From Nonomuraea endophytica (GTDB taxonomy: Bacteria; Actinomycetota; Actinomycetes; Streptosporangiales; Streptosporangiaceae), in the NCBI RefSeq assembly GCF_014203235.1, contig NZ_JACHIN010000013.1:308925-372924 (forward strand): a stretch of DNA of 64,000 nucleotides, read 5' to 3'. Shown here piece by piece: positions 19,234-28,393 of the stretch. The notes under the pieces were generated by a model, which had not been told where the DNA came from, made no database searches, and saw only the letters and a program-made list of their open reading frames with translations. Position 1 is the stretch's first letter, and each line of letters begins with the position of its first letter. The position numbers and the translations under genes are program-made.

Positions 19234-20763
19234 TCACCGCCTGACGACGAACGGCTCCAGCAGCCCGGGCACCGCGACGGACGCCGTGCGCAGGCCCTCG
19301 TCCTGGGCGACGTCCAGAACGTCGTAGTGCCCCTTGCCCGCCGCCGTGGTCGCCGAGACCGTCAGCAGCCCGGCCCGGCGCTGGAAGAACGACTGGCGCA
19401 CCGTCCACCCCACGATGCCCGAGCGGTCCAGCGCCACCGTGCTGCGCAGCGCAGAACCCGACCGGGTGAGCAGGTGCCTGGGCCCCAGCCCGTGCCCCAG
19501 CCCCCGGTACGCGTCCACCGCGAGCCCCAGCGCCACCGGCAGGGCCACGACCGGCGCCGCCCAGGCCCAGACCGGCACCCACGTAAACACCGCGTCCAGG
19601 ACGCCCACAGCGGCGGCCAGCACCACCACGTACGCCACGGCCCAGCGCAGCCGCCTGAGCCTGGCCGCGCGCGGGTGGCGCAGCAGCACCGGGTGCTCCT
19701 CGCCGGGAAGCGCGCCGTAGACGGCCGCGGCCACCTGCCAGGCCAGCTCGCGCGGCATCGGCGGGGTGAGCGCGGCCACGTCCTCGGTCTCGTTGTCCTC
19801 GGCCTTGCGCAGGCCCGTCGCCACCGCCTTCACCTTGGCGCCGCCGCCCAGCCGCAGCAGCAACGGCTCGGCCACCTCCACGCCGCGCAGCCGCCGCTCC
19901 TCCAGCGTCAGCGAGCGGGTGGTCAGCAGGCCGCGGTGCAGGCGCAGCCGTCCGGGCTCGCGTTCCAGCCGGTAGCGTCCCCACGTCTCGGCGAAGAGCC
20001 CCAGCGCCCCCACCAGGCCCACGAACACGTTGGCCGCCACGAAGGCCAGCGCGGCCAGCCACGGGTGCGCCCGCACCCACGACCACGCCTGGGTCAGCGT
20101 GCCGTCGCTCACCAGGTTGAAGCCGAGCACGTCGAGCAGCTTGTAGAGCGCGCCGGCCACGATCGCGCCGCCCACGAACGTCCAGATGCTCAGCGGGGCG
20201 TACCTGATCCAGGCCCAGTCCAGCCGCGCCACCGCCGCGTCGGCCGCCGCGGCCGTCCCCTCCTGCGGGCGCTCCGTCTCCAGCAGGGTACGGCGCAGCT
20301 CCTCCGCCTCCGGCCTGACCAGCGGGTCGAGGGTCAGCTCCTTGCTCTCGCCGGTGTGCTCTCCGGTGCCGACCTTGACCACGGCCAGCCCGAACGCCCG
20401 CCGTACCGGATCGGCGGTGATGTCCACGCTGCGCACGCGGTCGAGCGGCACGGACCGGTGGCGACGCTCGGCGATGCCGGAGCGCAGTTCCAGGCGCTCG
20501 TCCGTCAGCCGCCAGCGGGTGGTGCGCAGGCGCAGCAGGTCGTAGACCGCCACGGCGGCCATGATGACGACGGCGGCGAGCGCGTTGACGCCGGCCACGG
20601 CGGGGAACGACCAGTTCTCGCCGAGCAGGATCCGGCCGAGCACCACGACGACGGGCACGATGACGGCCACCGACATCACCATCGAGGCGGCCACGCTTCT
20701 GCTCGCCAGCTTCCGCCAGCCGCCCTGTTCGGGCAGGATCTCCTGTTCCTGAGCGGTGGTCAC
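19234..20763 (-). CDS. Membrane protein with bacterial PH domains (YdbT-like)
   Basis: About 509 residues from GTG 20763, which overlaps the upstream stop in a GTGA junction. The protein has repeated bPH2-type segments (DUF304/PF03703 style). Each pairs a membrane hairpin with a beta domain: TRWRLTDERLELRSGIAERRHRSVPLDRVRSVDIT, then RLRLHRGLLTTRSLTLEERRLRGVEV, then a third HLLTRSGSALRSTVALDRSGIVGWTV. Helices lie near 30-80, 170-235 and 375-420. It resembles Bacillus YdbT, which works with YdbS; the latter-type gene is immediately upstream. Molecular function of the family is poorly known. Confidence 0.82.
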   Translation of the reverse strand: MTTAQEQEILPEQGGWRKLASRSVAASMVMSVAVIVPVVVVLGRILLGENWSFPAVAGVNALAAVVIMAAVAVYDLLRLRTTRWRLTDERLELRSGIAERRHRSVPLDRVRSVDITADPVRRAFGLAVVKVGTGEHTGESKELTLDPLVRPEAEELRRTLLETERPQEGTAAAADAAVARLDWAWIRYAPLSIWTFVGGAIVAGALYKLLDVLGFNLVSDGTLTQAWSWVRAHPWLAALAFVAANVFVGLVGALGLFAETWGRYRLEREPGRLRLHRGLLTTRSLTLEERRLRGVEVAEPLLLRLGGGAKVKAVATGLRKAEDNETEDVAALTPPMPRELAWQVAAAVYGALPGEEHPVLLRHPRAARLRRLRWAVAYVVVLAAAVGVLDAVFTWVPVWAWAAPVVALPVALGLAVDAYRGLGHGLGPRHLLTRSGSALRSTVALDRSGIVGWTVRQSFFQRRAGLLTVSATTAAGKGHYDVLDVAQDEGLRTASVAVPGLLEPFVVRR

Positions 20764-21251
20764 GTGGCGTCTCCGGGAGTGGCCTGGGTGATCGCGGTCA
20801 GGCGCTCGGCGAGCCGTGCCGCCTGCTCGTGGTCGAGCGCCTCGATCTTGATGTGGCCGGCGGCCGAGGCGGTGGTCACCGTGACGTCGGCCAGCCCGAA
20901 CAGCCGTTGCACCGGCCCCCGCGCGGTGTCGACCGTCTGGATGCGCGACATCGGCGCCACCCGCCAGGTGTGGGTCACCCAACCCTGGCGGGTGTAGACC
21001 GCGTCGTCGGTGACCTCCCAGCGCTGCACCCGGTAGTACGCACGCGGCGCCACCAGGGCCAGCACCAGGCAGATCACGACGAACGCGGCCACCACCAGCC
21101 CCAGCCACAACGGCCGGTCGGAGAAGAACCAGAACGCGGCGGCGGCAGCCGCGGCGAGTGGCACGGCCAGCAGCAACGACTGGACCGTCCACCAGGAGAC
21201 GGCCCTCGGGTCGGCCTGGTGGCGCGGCGGGCGCAGGGCCAGCGTGCTCAT
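20760..21251 (-). CDS. Membrane protein with one bacterial PH domain (YdbS-like)
   Basis: 163 residues from ATG 21251, preceded by GGAGG on the minus strand. Two N-terminal helices (about 22-65) are followed by one bPH2 domain: YYRVQRWEVTDDAVYTRQGWVTHTWRVAPMSRIQTVDTARGPVQRLFGLADVTV, with the YdbS-like ending (ALDHEQAARLAERL). It is translationally coupled to the larger PH protein downstream, the same small-plus-large arrangement as YdbS/YdbT. A start at 21311 would add 20 low-complexity residues and is rejected. Confidence 0.82.
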   Translation of the reverse strand: MSTLALRPPRHQADPRAVSWWTVQSLLLAVPLAAAAAAAFWFFSDRPLWLGLVVAAFVVICLVLALVAPRAYYRVQRWEVTDDAVYTRQGWVTHTWRVAPMSRIQTVDTARGPVQRLFGLADVTVTTASAAGHIKIEALDHEQAARLAERLTAITQATPGDAT

Positions 21252-21252
21252 C

Positions 21253-21474
21253 TCAGGCCTCCCGCTTCTTGGCCGCGCTCGTGGCGGCCAGGAGCGCGGC
21301 GCCGAGCACACCGAGGACGATGCTGGCGAACACCTCGTATCCGCTCAGGAACGACAGCCTGTTGACCAGCAGCAGGTCGTGCGCCCAGCTCCACCAGCCG
21401 AACAAGGTATTGATCACGCCGCCCGCTCCCTGCAGAAGCAGAAGCCAGCCGGCTATCTCGAGGACCACTCTCAT
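21253..21474 (-). CDS. Small two-helix membrane protein
   Basis: 73 residues: helix 1 (about 4-27, LEIAGWLLLLQGAGGVINTLFGW), a polar turn, helix 2 (about 46-65), and a basic tail KKREA. Its stop lies one base from the next start, so it belongs to the PH-protein operon and is its first gene. Not recognised as a named family. The ATG at 21474 is the only start that fits; a longer reading upstream is an antisense shadow of the histidine kinase. Confidence 0.65.
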   Translation of the reverse strand: MRVVLEIAGWLLLLQGAGGVINTLFGWWSWAHDLLLVNRLSFLSGYEVFASIVLGVLGAALLAATSAAKKREA

Positions 21475-21585
21475 GGCTCCAGCCTGGCCCCGGGCCCGTT
21501 GACGCCGCCTCGGCCGTAGGTTGAGCGACACATCGACTTTGGTCGCTGTCTTTCTGTCGTTGGAAGGCTCTAACCTCGGGAAACG

Positions 21586-22788
21586 ATGAAGGAGTCGGAC
21601 GGCGCCCGGGCACCCGGGCAGGAATATCGATGGGCGCTGCCCTCGGTCCTGCTCGGCGACGGCGAGGAGGGACGGCCGGTCAAGCGCTCGACGCGCGACT
21701 GGATCGTCGACACGCTCATGTTCGCGCTGGCCTGCGTCCTCACGCTGCTCACGCTGCCCGAGATCAGCCAGGTCCCCGAGCCGCTGCAGGCCACCGAGCA
21801 GGTGCTCGGCGCGCTGGCGTGCGCGTCGCTGTGGCTGCGGCGGCGCTGGCCGGTCACGCTGGCGCTCGCGCTCACCGTGCTGTCGACCGGGCTGGTGCTG
21901 GTGGGCGGGGCCTCGGCGGTGGCGATGTTCACCGTGGCCGTGCACCGCCCGTTCAGGATCTCCGCCCCGGTGGCCTTGGCGAACATCGTCACGCTCTTCC
22001 CCTTCGCCTACTTCCGGCCCACCCCCGATCTGGGCTTCTGGGGCACCTTCGTGCTGGGCGCCTCGATCGTGACCGCGCTGTTCGCCTGGGGGCTCATGGT
22101 GCGCGCCAGGCGGCAGCTCGTCTGGTCGCTGCGCGTCCAGGCCGACACCGCGGCCGAGCAGGCCAAACACCTCGAACGCGAGCGCATCGCCCGGGAGATG
22201 CACGACGTGCTCGCCCACCGCCTGTCGATCCTGAGCCTGCACGCGGGCGCGCTGGAGTTCCGCCCCGACGCCAAGCCAGCCGAGATCGCCAGGGCCGCCG
22301 CCGCCATCCGCGAGAGCGCCCACCACGCGCTGCAGGACCTCCGCGGCGTGATCGGCGTGCTGCGCCACTCCGCCGGCGACGACGACGTCCCCGACCGCCC
22401 GCAGCCCACCCTCGCCGACGTCAGCACCCTGGTGGCCGAGGGCCGCCAGGCCGGCATGGACGTCGCGCTGATCCTGCCCGACCAGGAGGGCGTCCCCGAC
22501 GCGCTGGGCCGCAACGCCTACCGCATCGTCCAGGAGGCGCTCACCAACGCCCGCAAGCACGCCGCCGGCGCGCCGGTGACGGTGCGGGTCTCCGGCGGTC
22601 CCGGCGACGGTCTCACGGTGGAGGTGCGCAACCCGGTCGGGGTACGGCTCGGCCCGCGCATCCCCGGCGCGGGGGCCGGGCTGATCGGGCTGACCGAACG
22701 CGCGGAGTTGTCCGGCGGCCGTCTGGAGCACGGCCCGCGACCCGATGGGGACTTTCTGGTGAAGGCATGGCTACCGTGGACGACATGA
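21586..22788 (+). CDS. NarL-type sensor histidine kinase
   Basis: 400 residues. The N-terminal half has about five membrane helices (about 40-175) with little extracellular sequence, suggesting an intramembrane stimulus. The HisKA_3 dimerisation box contains the phospho-His (REMHDVLAHRLS). The HATPase_c domain follows, with the N-box EALTNARKHA and glycine box GAGAGLIGLTERAELSGG. It overlaps the response regulator by 4 bases (ATGA), a cognate pair. Stimulus unknown. The opposite-strand PH operon starts 111 bases away, so the two may share a control region. Confidence 0.93.
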   Translation: MKESDGARAPGQEYRWALPSVLLGDGEEGRPVKRSTRDWIVDTLMFALACVLTLLTLPEISQVPEPLQATEQVLGALACASLWLRRRWPVTLALALTVLSTGLVLVGGASAVAMFTVAVHRPFRISAPVALANIVTLFPFAYFRPTPDLGFWGTFVLGASIVTALFAWGLMVRARRQLVWSLRVQADTAAEQAKHLERERIAREMHDVLAHRLSILSLHAGALEFRPDAKPAEIARAAAAIRESAHHALQDLRGVIGVLRHSAGDDDVPDRPQPTLADVSTLVAEGRQAGMDVALILPDQEGVPDALGRNAYRIVQEALTNARKHAAGAPVTVRVSGGPGDGLTVEVRNPVGVRLGPRIPGAGAGLIGLTERAELSGGRLEHGPRPDGDFLVKAWLPWTT

Positions 22789-23444
22789 CCACCGCACCGA
22801 TCCGCGTACTGATCGTCGACGACGACGCCCTGGTCAGAGCGGGGCTGTCGATGATCCTTTCGGGGGCGGGCGACATCGAGATCGTCGGCGAGGCGGCCGA
22901 CGGCGCGCAGGTGCCGCCGAGCGTGGCCGAGCACCGGCCCGACGTGGTGCTCATGGACATCCGCATGCCGGGCGTCGACGGCCTGGCCGCCACCGAGGCC
23001 CTGCGGGCCACCGCGTCGCCGCCGGAGGTGGTGGTGCTGACCACGTTCCACGCCGACGCCCAGGTGCTGCGGGCGCTGCGGGCCGGGGCCGCGGGGTTCC
23101 TGCTGAAGGACATCCCGCCCGGCGACCTGGTGTCGGCGATCCGCAAGGTGGCGGCAGGGGAGCCGATCCTGTCGCCGGTGGTCACCCGGCAGCTCATCTC
23201 GCACGTGTCCGACGGGGGCGTGGGGCAGCGTACCGACCGGGCGCGGGCTCTGCTGGCCCGGTTGAGCGAGCGCGAGCGGGAGGTGGCCGTCGCGGTGGGG
23301 CAGGGCAGGTCCAACGCGGAGATCGGGGCCGAGCTCTACATGAGCGTGGCCACGGTGAAGGCGCACGTGTCGCGCATCCTCACCAAGCTGGAGCTCAACA
23401 ACCGGGTCCAGATCGCGCTGACCGTCTACGACGCCGGGCCCTGA
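22785..23444 (+). CDS. NarL/LuxR-type response regulator
   Basis: 219 residues. Receiver domain (about 5-125) with acidic pocket VDDD, phospho-acceptor in VVLMDIRMPGVDG, the conserved Thr in VLTTF and Lys in LLKDIP. The C-terminal LuxR helix-turn-helix (about 150-212) has LSEREREVAVAVGQGRSNAEIGAELYMSVATVKAHVSRILTKL. The ATG at 22785 overlaps the kinase stop; ATG 22767 is in frame and possible. Its 3' end overlaps the convergent APH-like gene by 19 bases. Confidence 0.94.
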   Translation: MTTAPIRVLIVDDDALVRAGLSMILSGAGDIEIVGEAADGAQVPPSVAEHRPDVVLMDIRMPGVDGLAATEALRATASPPEVVVLTTFHADAQVLRALRAGAAGFLLKDIPPGDLVSAIRKVAAGEPILSPVVTRQLISHVSDGGVGQRTDRARALLARLSEREREVAVAVGQGRSNAEIGAELYMSVATVKAHVSRILTKLELNNRVQIALTVYDAGP

Positions 23445-24505
23445 TCGCCGGCGAGCATCCGCTCGATGGCGGCGCGGTGCATGACCAGGTCGTCGGGGTC
23501 CTCGGGGTCGGCCTGCTCGCCGAAGTGGATGCGCCGCTGCCAGACGCGGGCCATGATGATGCCGTGCCGGAGGGCGGCGTACATCTCGTAGAAGTCCATG
23601 TCGCGGGGCTGGTAGCCGGTTAGTTCCTGATATTTCCGGCAGACGTCGTCGCGGCGCATGAAGTCTGGCATGCCGGGCAGTTCCAGCATCTCCGCGATGT
23701 CCTGGAAGAAGCGGTGCAGGAAGATGATCCAGCCGAGGTCCAGCTCTCTCGGGGCCGCGGCGGCCATCTCCCAGTCCAGCACGGCCACCGGGCGGAAGTC
23801 CCGGTACATGACGTTCCCCGGCCGGGCGTCGCCCCAGGTCAGCACGTCGGGGCCGGGGTCCTCCGGCCAGTGCGCCTCCAGCCAGTCGAAGGCCCGTTCC
23901 AGCACGGGGATGCGGCGCCTGCCGTGCGCCCAGGCGTAGTAGGCGCGCTGGTCCTCCACGTGCGCCCGCAGCCCGGCGGCGCCGAGGAAGGCCAGTTCGG
24001 CGGGGCGGATGGGCGCCTCGTGCACGGCCGCCAGGATCGCGACGGTCTCGTCCTGAAGCGTCCGCGCGCCCTCGGGATCGGCCTCCAGCAGCCAGCCCTC
24101 GCACGTGTACGGCATGACGTCGGGCGGGACCAGGCCCTCCTCACGCTCCATCACGAAGAACGGCATCCCGAGCGGCGCCGGGTCCGGCTCGAACCACAGC
24201 GCCCGGGGCGCCGGCACCCCCGCGCGCTCGCGGGCCAGCCGCATGACCTCGAACTGGGCGCCGAGATCGTAGGCGGGGAAGACGGGCACCGCCTCGGCGG
24301 TGGGCGCCATGCGAGCGACGCACCGTGTGGGCTTTTCGGCCCATTGTGCTGTGAAAAATAACGTTTCGCTGGACATTCCATTGCCCGAAGGACGCTCCAG
24401 CTCCGACACCGGGACCGCCCGGCCGAGCTTGGCCCCGAGCCACGCGGACACCCGATCGTGCAGTTCCTCCAGGTCACGCGTGGAAGTGCGCATCTGCTCC
24501 GTCAC
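23426..24505 (-). CDS. APH-fold phosphotransferase (ACAD10/FadE36-like)
   Basis: 359 residues. Aminoglycoside-phosphotransferase kinase fold, of the group related to the kinase domain of ACAD10/11. An ATP-site strand is seen in FVMEREEGLVPPDVMP. The catalytic loop is LTWGDARPGNVMYRD, with Trp in place of the common His and the catalytic Asp kept, and the metal-binding motif is VLDWEMAA. The C-terminal PDFMRRDDVCRKYQELTGY is typical of the acyl-CoA-linked group. GTG 24505 has GGAGG upstream. Substrate unknown; resistance is not implied. Confidence 0.82.
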   Translation of the reverse strand: MTEQMRTSTRDLEELHDRVSAWLGAKLGRAVPVSELERPSGNGMSSETLFFTAQWAEKPTRCVARMAPTAEAVPVFPAYDLGAQFEVMRLARERAGVPAPRALWFEPDPAPLGMPFFVMEREEGLVPPDVMPYTCEGWLLEADPEGARTLQDETVAILAAVHEAPIRPAELAFLGAAGLRAHVEDQRAYYAWAHGRRRIPVLERAFDWLEAHWPEDPGPDVLTWGDARPGNVMYRDFRPVAVLDWEMAAAAPRELDLGWIIFLHRFFQDIAEMLELPGMPDFMRRDDVCRKYQELTGYQPRDMDFYEMYAALRHGIIMARVWQRRIHFGEQADPEDPDDLVMHRAAIERMLAGDQGPAS

Positions 24506-24639
24506 CCTGGACCTCCCTGGCCTGGCACAGTCGTATACCGCCAACCAAGCGCTTGTCCAGATGCAACGCACAGTTACGGTTAGGTACGCGGCAGCCGTAC
24601 CCTTGACTGAAAGAGCAAGGCGCGAAGGGACACAACGGG

Positions 24640-25962
24640 ATGAGTTCAGCCGGTGAAGGCCTGTCTCGCCCGCTCCCTGAGCAGGTAAGACTTAACGTCG
24701 TCGACCTCGCGGCGCAGGTCCTGGGGTCGATGCCGGCCGCCATCGTGCCTCCGCCGCTGCGCGGGATCGCCAAGTTCGATCCGCGCAAGCGCGCGAAGCT
24801 CGGCAGCGCGCCCATCGCCGCTCAGCTGGAGAGCGACAAGGAGTTCCGCGAGGCCGTCGCCGAGTCGGTCGCGGCCGGCTGGCCGGAGCTCGTCGCCGCG
24901 CTGGCCGAGGGCAGCGTGCCGCCGGCCGCCGACCCCGTGCTGGTGGCCGCCGCCGCGTACCTCACCCGCCCGCCCGGCTGGGCGGAGATGGTGGAGATGG
25001 CGCGCGCCGACCTGGAGCAGTCCGCCGTCGCCGCCGAGGGGTCCGCGCAGGAGCAGCAGGTCGTACGGCTGCGCGAACAGCTTGCCGGGGCGAAGACCGC
25101 CGCCAAGGAGGAGTCCGACCGGCTGCGCGAGCAGCTCAAGACCGCCCGCGCCGAGAACTCCGACCTTCGCCGCAAACTCCACGAGGCCCGTGAGCGCACC
25201 AAGGCGGCCGAGCAGCGCGTGACCGCCGTGGAGCAGGCCGCCGTCGAGGTGAAGACCGCCGCCACGGCCGCCGGGAGTGCGGGCGAGGCCGAGCTGCGCC
25301 GGTTGCGTGAGCGGCTGAGCGACGTGGAGAAGCAGCTGGAGGCCTCCCGCCGGGCCGCCCGCGAGGGCCGGAGCATCGAGGACGCCCGCATCAGGGTCCT
25401 CCTTGACGCGCTGCAGGACGCCTCGGCCGGTCTGCGCAGGGAACTGGCCCTGCCCACCACCATCAGCCGCCCGGCCGACTCGGTGGCGGCGGTGTCGCCC
25501 GGCGCCCCCGGTGTGCGGGGCGTGCCGGCCCGTGCACTGGCCGACGACGACCCGCAGCTGCTTGACCAGTTGCTGGCGTTGCCGCAGGTGCACCTGATCA
25601 TCGACGGCTACAACGTGACCAAGACCGGCTACGGCAACTTCACCCTCGCCGACCAGCGCGCCCGCCTGATGACCGGCCTCGGCGGGCTGGTCGCCCAGAC
25701 CCGGGTGGAGGTCACGGTGGTCTTCGACGGCGCCGAACTCAACTCACCCGTCCAGGTGGTGGCGCCCCGGGGGGTGCGCGTGCTGTTCAGCGCCCCGGGC
25801 GAGATCGCCGACGACGTGATCCGCCAGCTGGTCCGCGCCGAGCCGCCGGGCCGGGCGATCGCCGTGGTGTCATCGGACCGCGAGGTGGCCGAGTCGGTCC
25901 GCCGCATGGGCGCCCGCCCCGTCCCCTCCGCCCTCATCCTCCGCCGCCTCGGCCGCGTCTGA
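24640..25962 (+). CDS. NYN (YacP-like PIN) ribonuclease-fold protein with coiled coil
   Basis: 440 residues: an N-terminal helical domain (about 1-125), a long heptad-rich coiled coil (about 128-250, LREQLAGAKTAAKEESDRLREQL), a linker, and a C-terminal NYN/PIN domain (about 305-440). Acidic residues likely to hold metal are in LIIDGYNVTKT, VVFDGAE, IADDVIRQL and VVSSDREV. The family includes YacP/Rae1, a ribosome-associated endoribonuclease in Bacillus; RNA as substrate is inferred from that. ATG at 24640; monocistronic. Confidence 0.85.
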   Translation: MSSAGEGLSRPLPEQVRLNVVDLAAQVLGSMPAAIVPPPLRGIAKFDPRKRAKLGSAPIAAQLESDKEFREAVAESVAAGWPELVAALAEGSVPPAADPVLVAAAAYLTRPPGWAEMVEMARADLEQSAVAAEGSAQEQQVVRLREQLAGAKTAAKEESDRLREQLKTARAENSDLRRKLHEARERTKAAEQRVTAVEQAAVEVKTAATAAGSAGEAELRRLRERLSDVEKQLEASRRAAREGRSIEDARIRVLLDALQDASAGLRRELALPTTISRPADSVAAVSPGAPGVRGVPARALADDDPQLLDQLLALPQVHLIIDGYNVTKTGYGNFTLADQRARLMTGLGGLVAQTRVEVTVVFDGAELNSPVQVVAPRGVRVLFSAPGEIADDVIRQLVRAEPPGRAIAVVSSDREVAESVRRMGARPVPSALILRRLGRV

Positions 25963-26455
25963 CCCCCACCCACACCCTCTCGCCCCCACCCCCTCGCGCC
26001 TCGCGTCCCTCGGCCCGCGTCGTCCCGCCTCCGTGTCCTCGCGCTCGGCCTGTGCTCCCGGCCTTGTCCTTGGGTTTGCGTTCTGTGCCGGGCGTCCCGT
26101 GGCCTCCGCACGTGACGCCTTGGCTCTGGGTTTCGTGCTCTGGCGGAGGGAGTGAGGAGGAGTGTCAGACCGGATTGGTCTGCCTGGGTGCGCGGGTGCC
26201 TCGGCTGGGCGTAACTTCCGATCTGCGCCCACTGGCGCGGCCGGCCGCTCGACGGGCACCCCCAGCGGTCCCGGGCATCCGGACGGCGGCCGGTCGCGCG
26301 GTGCGGCGCCCGCTGCGTGTGACGGGGACGGCCTGGTGGCGGGTGGGGGAGGTGAGAGTGGTGGGGCGTGGGTTACAAATCGGGGTAAACGCTGAGAACA
26401 CACCCATCACTTCTGTACTATTTGCCCCCAGGTGTGATCACTGGGAGGCGACGCT
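25963..26455. other. Intergenic region carrying the NlpC/P60 promoter
   Basis: 493 bases with no credible gene. The 3' part holds a -10-like TACTAT (26416-26421), giving a start of transcription near 26428. Further upstream, GTTAC and GTAAAC (about 26373-26388) form a spaced repeat reminiscent of MtrA-type direct repeats that control wall hydrolases. The -35 is poor. The ribosome site is GGGAGG before GTG 26456. Confidence 0.4.
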
Positions 26456-27430
26456 GTGAGGTTTGGCCGGGTTTCGTTGGCGACTGGTCTGGCGATCGGG
26501 CTGCTGGCGTCGCCGGTCGGCGTGGCCGTGGCTGATCCCAAGCCCACCATCAAACAGGCCAAGGCGAAGCTGTCCCGCCTCAACAACAAGGCCGACCACG
26601 TCGTCGAGCGCTTCAACACCGCCACCGAGCGGCACAAGACGGCGAAGAAGAAGTACGGCCAGCTCAACTCCTCCTACAAGGACAAGCTGGCCACCGTCGC
26701 CCGGCTGAGGGCCCAGGTCATCACCATGGCGGTCAACGACTACCAGATGGGCTCCGACGTCACCTCGTGGCCGGCGATGCTGGGCCAGGGCGACCCGATG
26801 AGCATGCTCAACGGCATGGCGCTCAGCGGCCAGCTCCAGGCGGAGCGGGCGGAGAAGCTGGCCGCGTTCGACCGGGAGAACAAGGGACTCAAGACGCAGC
26901 GCGACCTGGCCCAGGACGCGCTGGTCGCGGCCGATGACGAGCGCGACAAGGTCGAGAAGGAACGGGCCGAGATCCTCAAGCTGATCCAGGAGCAGAAGAA
27001 GCTCCTGCGCGAGCTCGGCGCGTACAAGTCGGGCGATCCCAACAGCACCGGCATCAAGTACACGGGCCCGGCGACCGGGAACGCGGCGGCGGTGCTGAAG
27101 TTCGCGTTCGGGCAGGTGGGCAAGCCGTACATCTACGGCGGCACCGGTCCGCGCGGCTACGACTGCTCGGGCTTCACCCAGGCCTCCTGGCGGGCGGCCG
27201 GCGTCTCGCTGCCGCGTACGACCTGGCAGCAGTGGGCGTGGGGGGCCAAGCGCCGGGTCTCGCTGGACGCGTTGCGCCCCGGTGACCTGATCTTCAGCGA
27301 GGGCCTCGGTCACGTCACGATTTATGCGGGCAACGGCAATATCGTGCACGCGCCCCAGACGGGTGACGTCATCAAGGTCGTCAAGTTCTCCTCGTACGGC
27401 AGGCGCGTCGTGGGCGCGATCCGCCCCTGA
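26456..27430 (+). CDS. Secreted NlpC/P60 peptidoglycan endopeptidase with coiled coil (RipA-like)
   Basis: 324 residues: Sec signal peptide ending VAVA-DP (about 1-25), a long helical coiled-coil region (about 28-190), then a NlpC/P60 domain (about 205-324). The catalytic Cys is in GYDCSGFTQASW, the His in GLGHVTIYAG and the third residue in IVHAPQTG. It cleaves D-Glu-mDAP type stem bonds in this family, and the coiled coil is thought to regulate activity as in RipA. GTG start after GGGAGGCG. Convergent with the LysR gene 14 bases downstream. Confidence 0.92.
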   Translation: MRFGRVSLATGLAIGLLASPVGVAVADPKPTIKQAKAKLSRLNNKADHVVERFNTATERHKTAKKKYGQLNSSYKDKLATVARLRAQVITMAVNDYQMGSDVTSWPAMLGQGDPMSMLNGMALSGQLQAERAEKLAAFDRENKGLKTQRDLAQDALVAADDERDKVEKERAEILKLIQEQKKLLRELGAYKSGDPNSTGIKYTGPATGNAAAVLKFAFGQVGKPYIYGGTGPRGYDCSGFTQASWRAAGVSLPRTTWQQWAWGAKRRVSLDALRPGDLIFSEGLGHVTIYAGNGNIVHAPQTGDVIKVVKFSSYGRRVVGAIRP

Positions 27431-27444
27431 AGCCCCGGCCCACG

Positions 27445-28323
27445 TTACGGCCCGCCGTACCCCAACATGGTCCGCAGCAGCTCCTCCACGGCCGGTGAGC
27501 GGCCGGGCGCGGGCAGGACGGCGGCGAAGACGCGGCGCGCGGGCAGGGCGGGCTCGGGCCGCAGGAGCCTGATGTCCGGGCGCAGGGCCGCGCCGCCCGC
27601 GATCGACGGGAACACCATCACCCCGACGCCGGCCGCCACGAGCCCCTGACGCCCGTTCCAGTCATCGCACAGGTGGCTGACGCGCGGCGGCGTCCCCAGC
27701 GCGGCGGCGAGCTCGGACAGCGGCCCGAGGCAGTCGGGGTGGCTGCCGTCGATCCACGCCTGCCCGGCCAGCGCGCGCAGCCGCACGCTCTCCCCGGCCG
27801 CCAGCGGGTGGCTCTCCGGCAGCGCGACCAGCAGTTCGTCGTCGAGCAGCGGCACCAGGTCCAGGCCCGCGGGCGCGGGGTCCCACGAGGTGACCAGCGC
27901 GAGGTCGGCCTCTCCCGCGAGGACGGCGGACGCGCCGCCGCCGACGGTCAGGGACAGTTCGACGGCCGGGTGGCGGGCGGCGAAGAGGCGGAAGCACTCG
28001 GGCACGAACGCGGTGGCGGCGCTCGGGAACGCCTGTACGCGCACCCGCCCGTGCTCGCCCGCCGCGTGCGCGGCCAGCCGGGTCTCCAGCAGCGCGATCC
28101 CGTCGAGCACGTGCGCGGCCTGCTCCAGCGCGGCCTGCCCGGCGCCGGTGGGACGTACGCCGCGTGGCAGGCGGTGGAACAGCAACACTCCAGACCGGCG
28201 CTCCAGCGCGGCGATCTGCCGGGAAACCGCCGGTTGGGTCATGGACAGCGCCTCGGCGGCCGCCGAGAACGACCCGAGCCGCCCCACCTCTGACAGCACC
28301 TTCAGCGACCAGACGTCAAGCAT
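27445..28323 (-). CDS. LysR-family transcriptional regulator
   Basis: 292 residues. N-terminal winged helix-turn-helix (about 3-62: LKVLSEVGRLGSFSAAAEALSMTQPAVSRQIAALERRSGVLLFHR) and a periplasmic-binding-like effector domain. It is divergent from the methyltransferase gene, with about 70 bases between starts, so by LysR convention it probably controls that gene and itself. Effector unknown. Full length; ATG start. Confidence 0.93.
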   Translation of the reverse strand: MLDVWSLKVLSEVGRLGSFSAAAEALSMTQPAVSRQIAALERRSGVLLFHRLPRGVRPTGAGQAALEQAAHVLDGIALLETRLAAHAAGEHGRVRVQAFPSAATAFVPECFRLFAARHPAVELSLTVGGGASAVLAGEADLALVTSWDPAPAGLDLVPLLDDELLVALPESHPLAAGESVRLRALAGQAWIDGSHPDCLGPLSELAAALGTPPRVSHLCDDWNGRQGLVAAGVGVMVFPSIAGGAALRPDIRLLRPEPALPARRVFAAVLPAPGRSPAVEELLRTMLGYGGP

Positions 28324-28338
28324 GCATGGAGCTTATGC
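28324..28338. promoter_or_regulatory. Candidate LysR operator
   Basis: GCAT-N7-ATGC inverted repeat (28324-28327 and 28335-28338) directly at the LysR start, within the 70-base divergent region. Size and symmetry fit a LysR-type site; binding is inference. Confidence 0.35.
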
Positions 28339-28393
28339 CTTTCATGCCGAACCCGCAGTGGTGCGCATGGCTCGGCCGCTGCACGATCGGGGC

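Noticed and set aside
23426..24505. Aminoglycoside resistance gene
   Set aside because: Catalytic loop and C-terminus fit the ACAD10/FadE36-like group; no resistance context.
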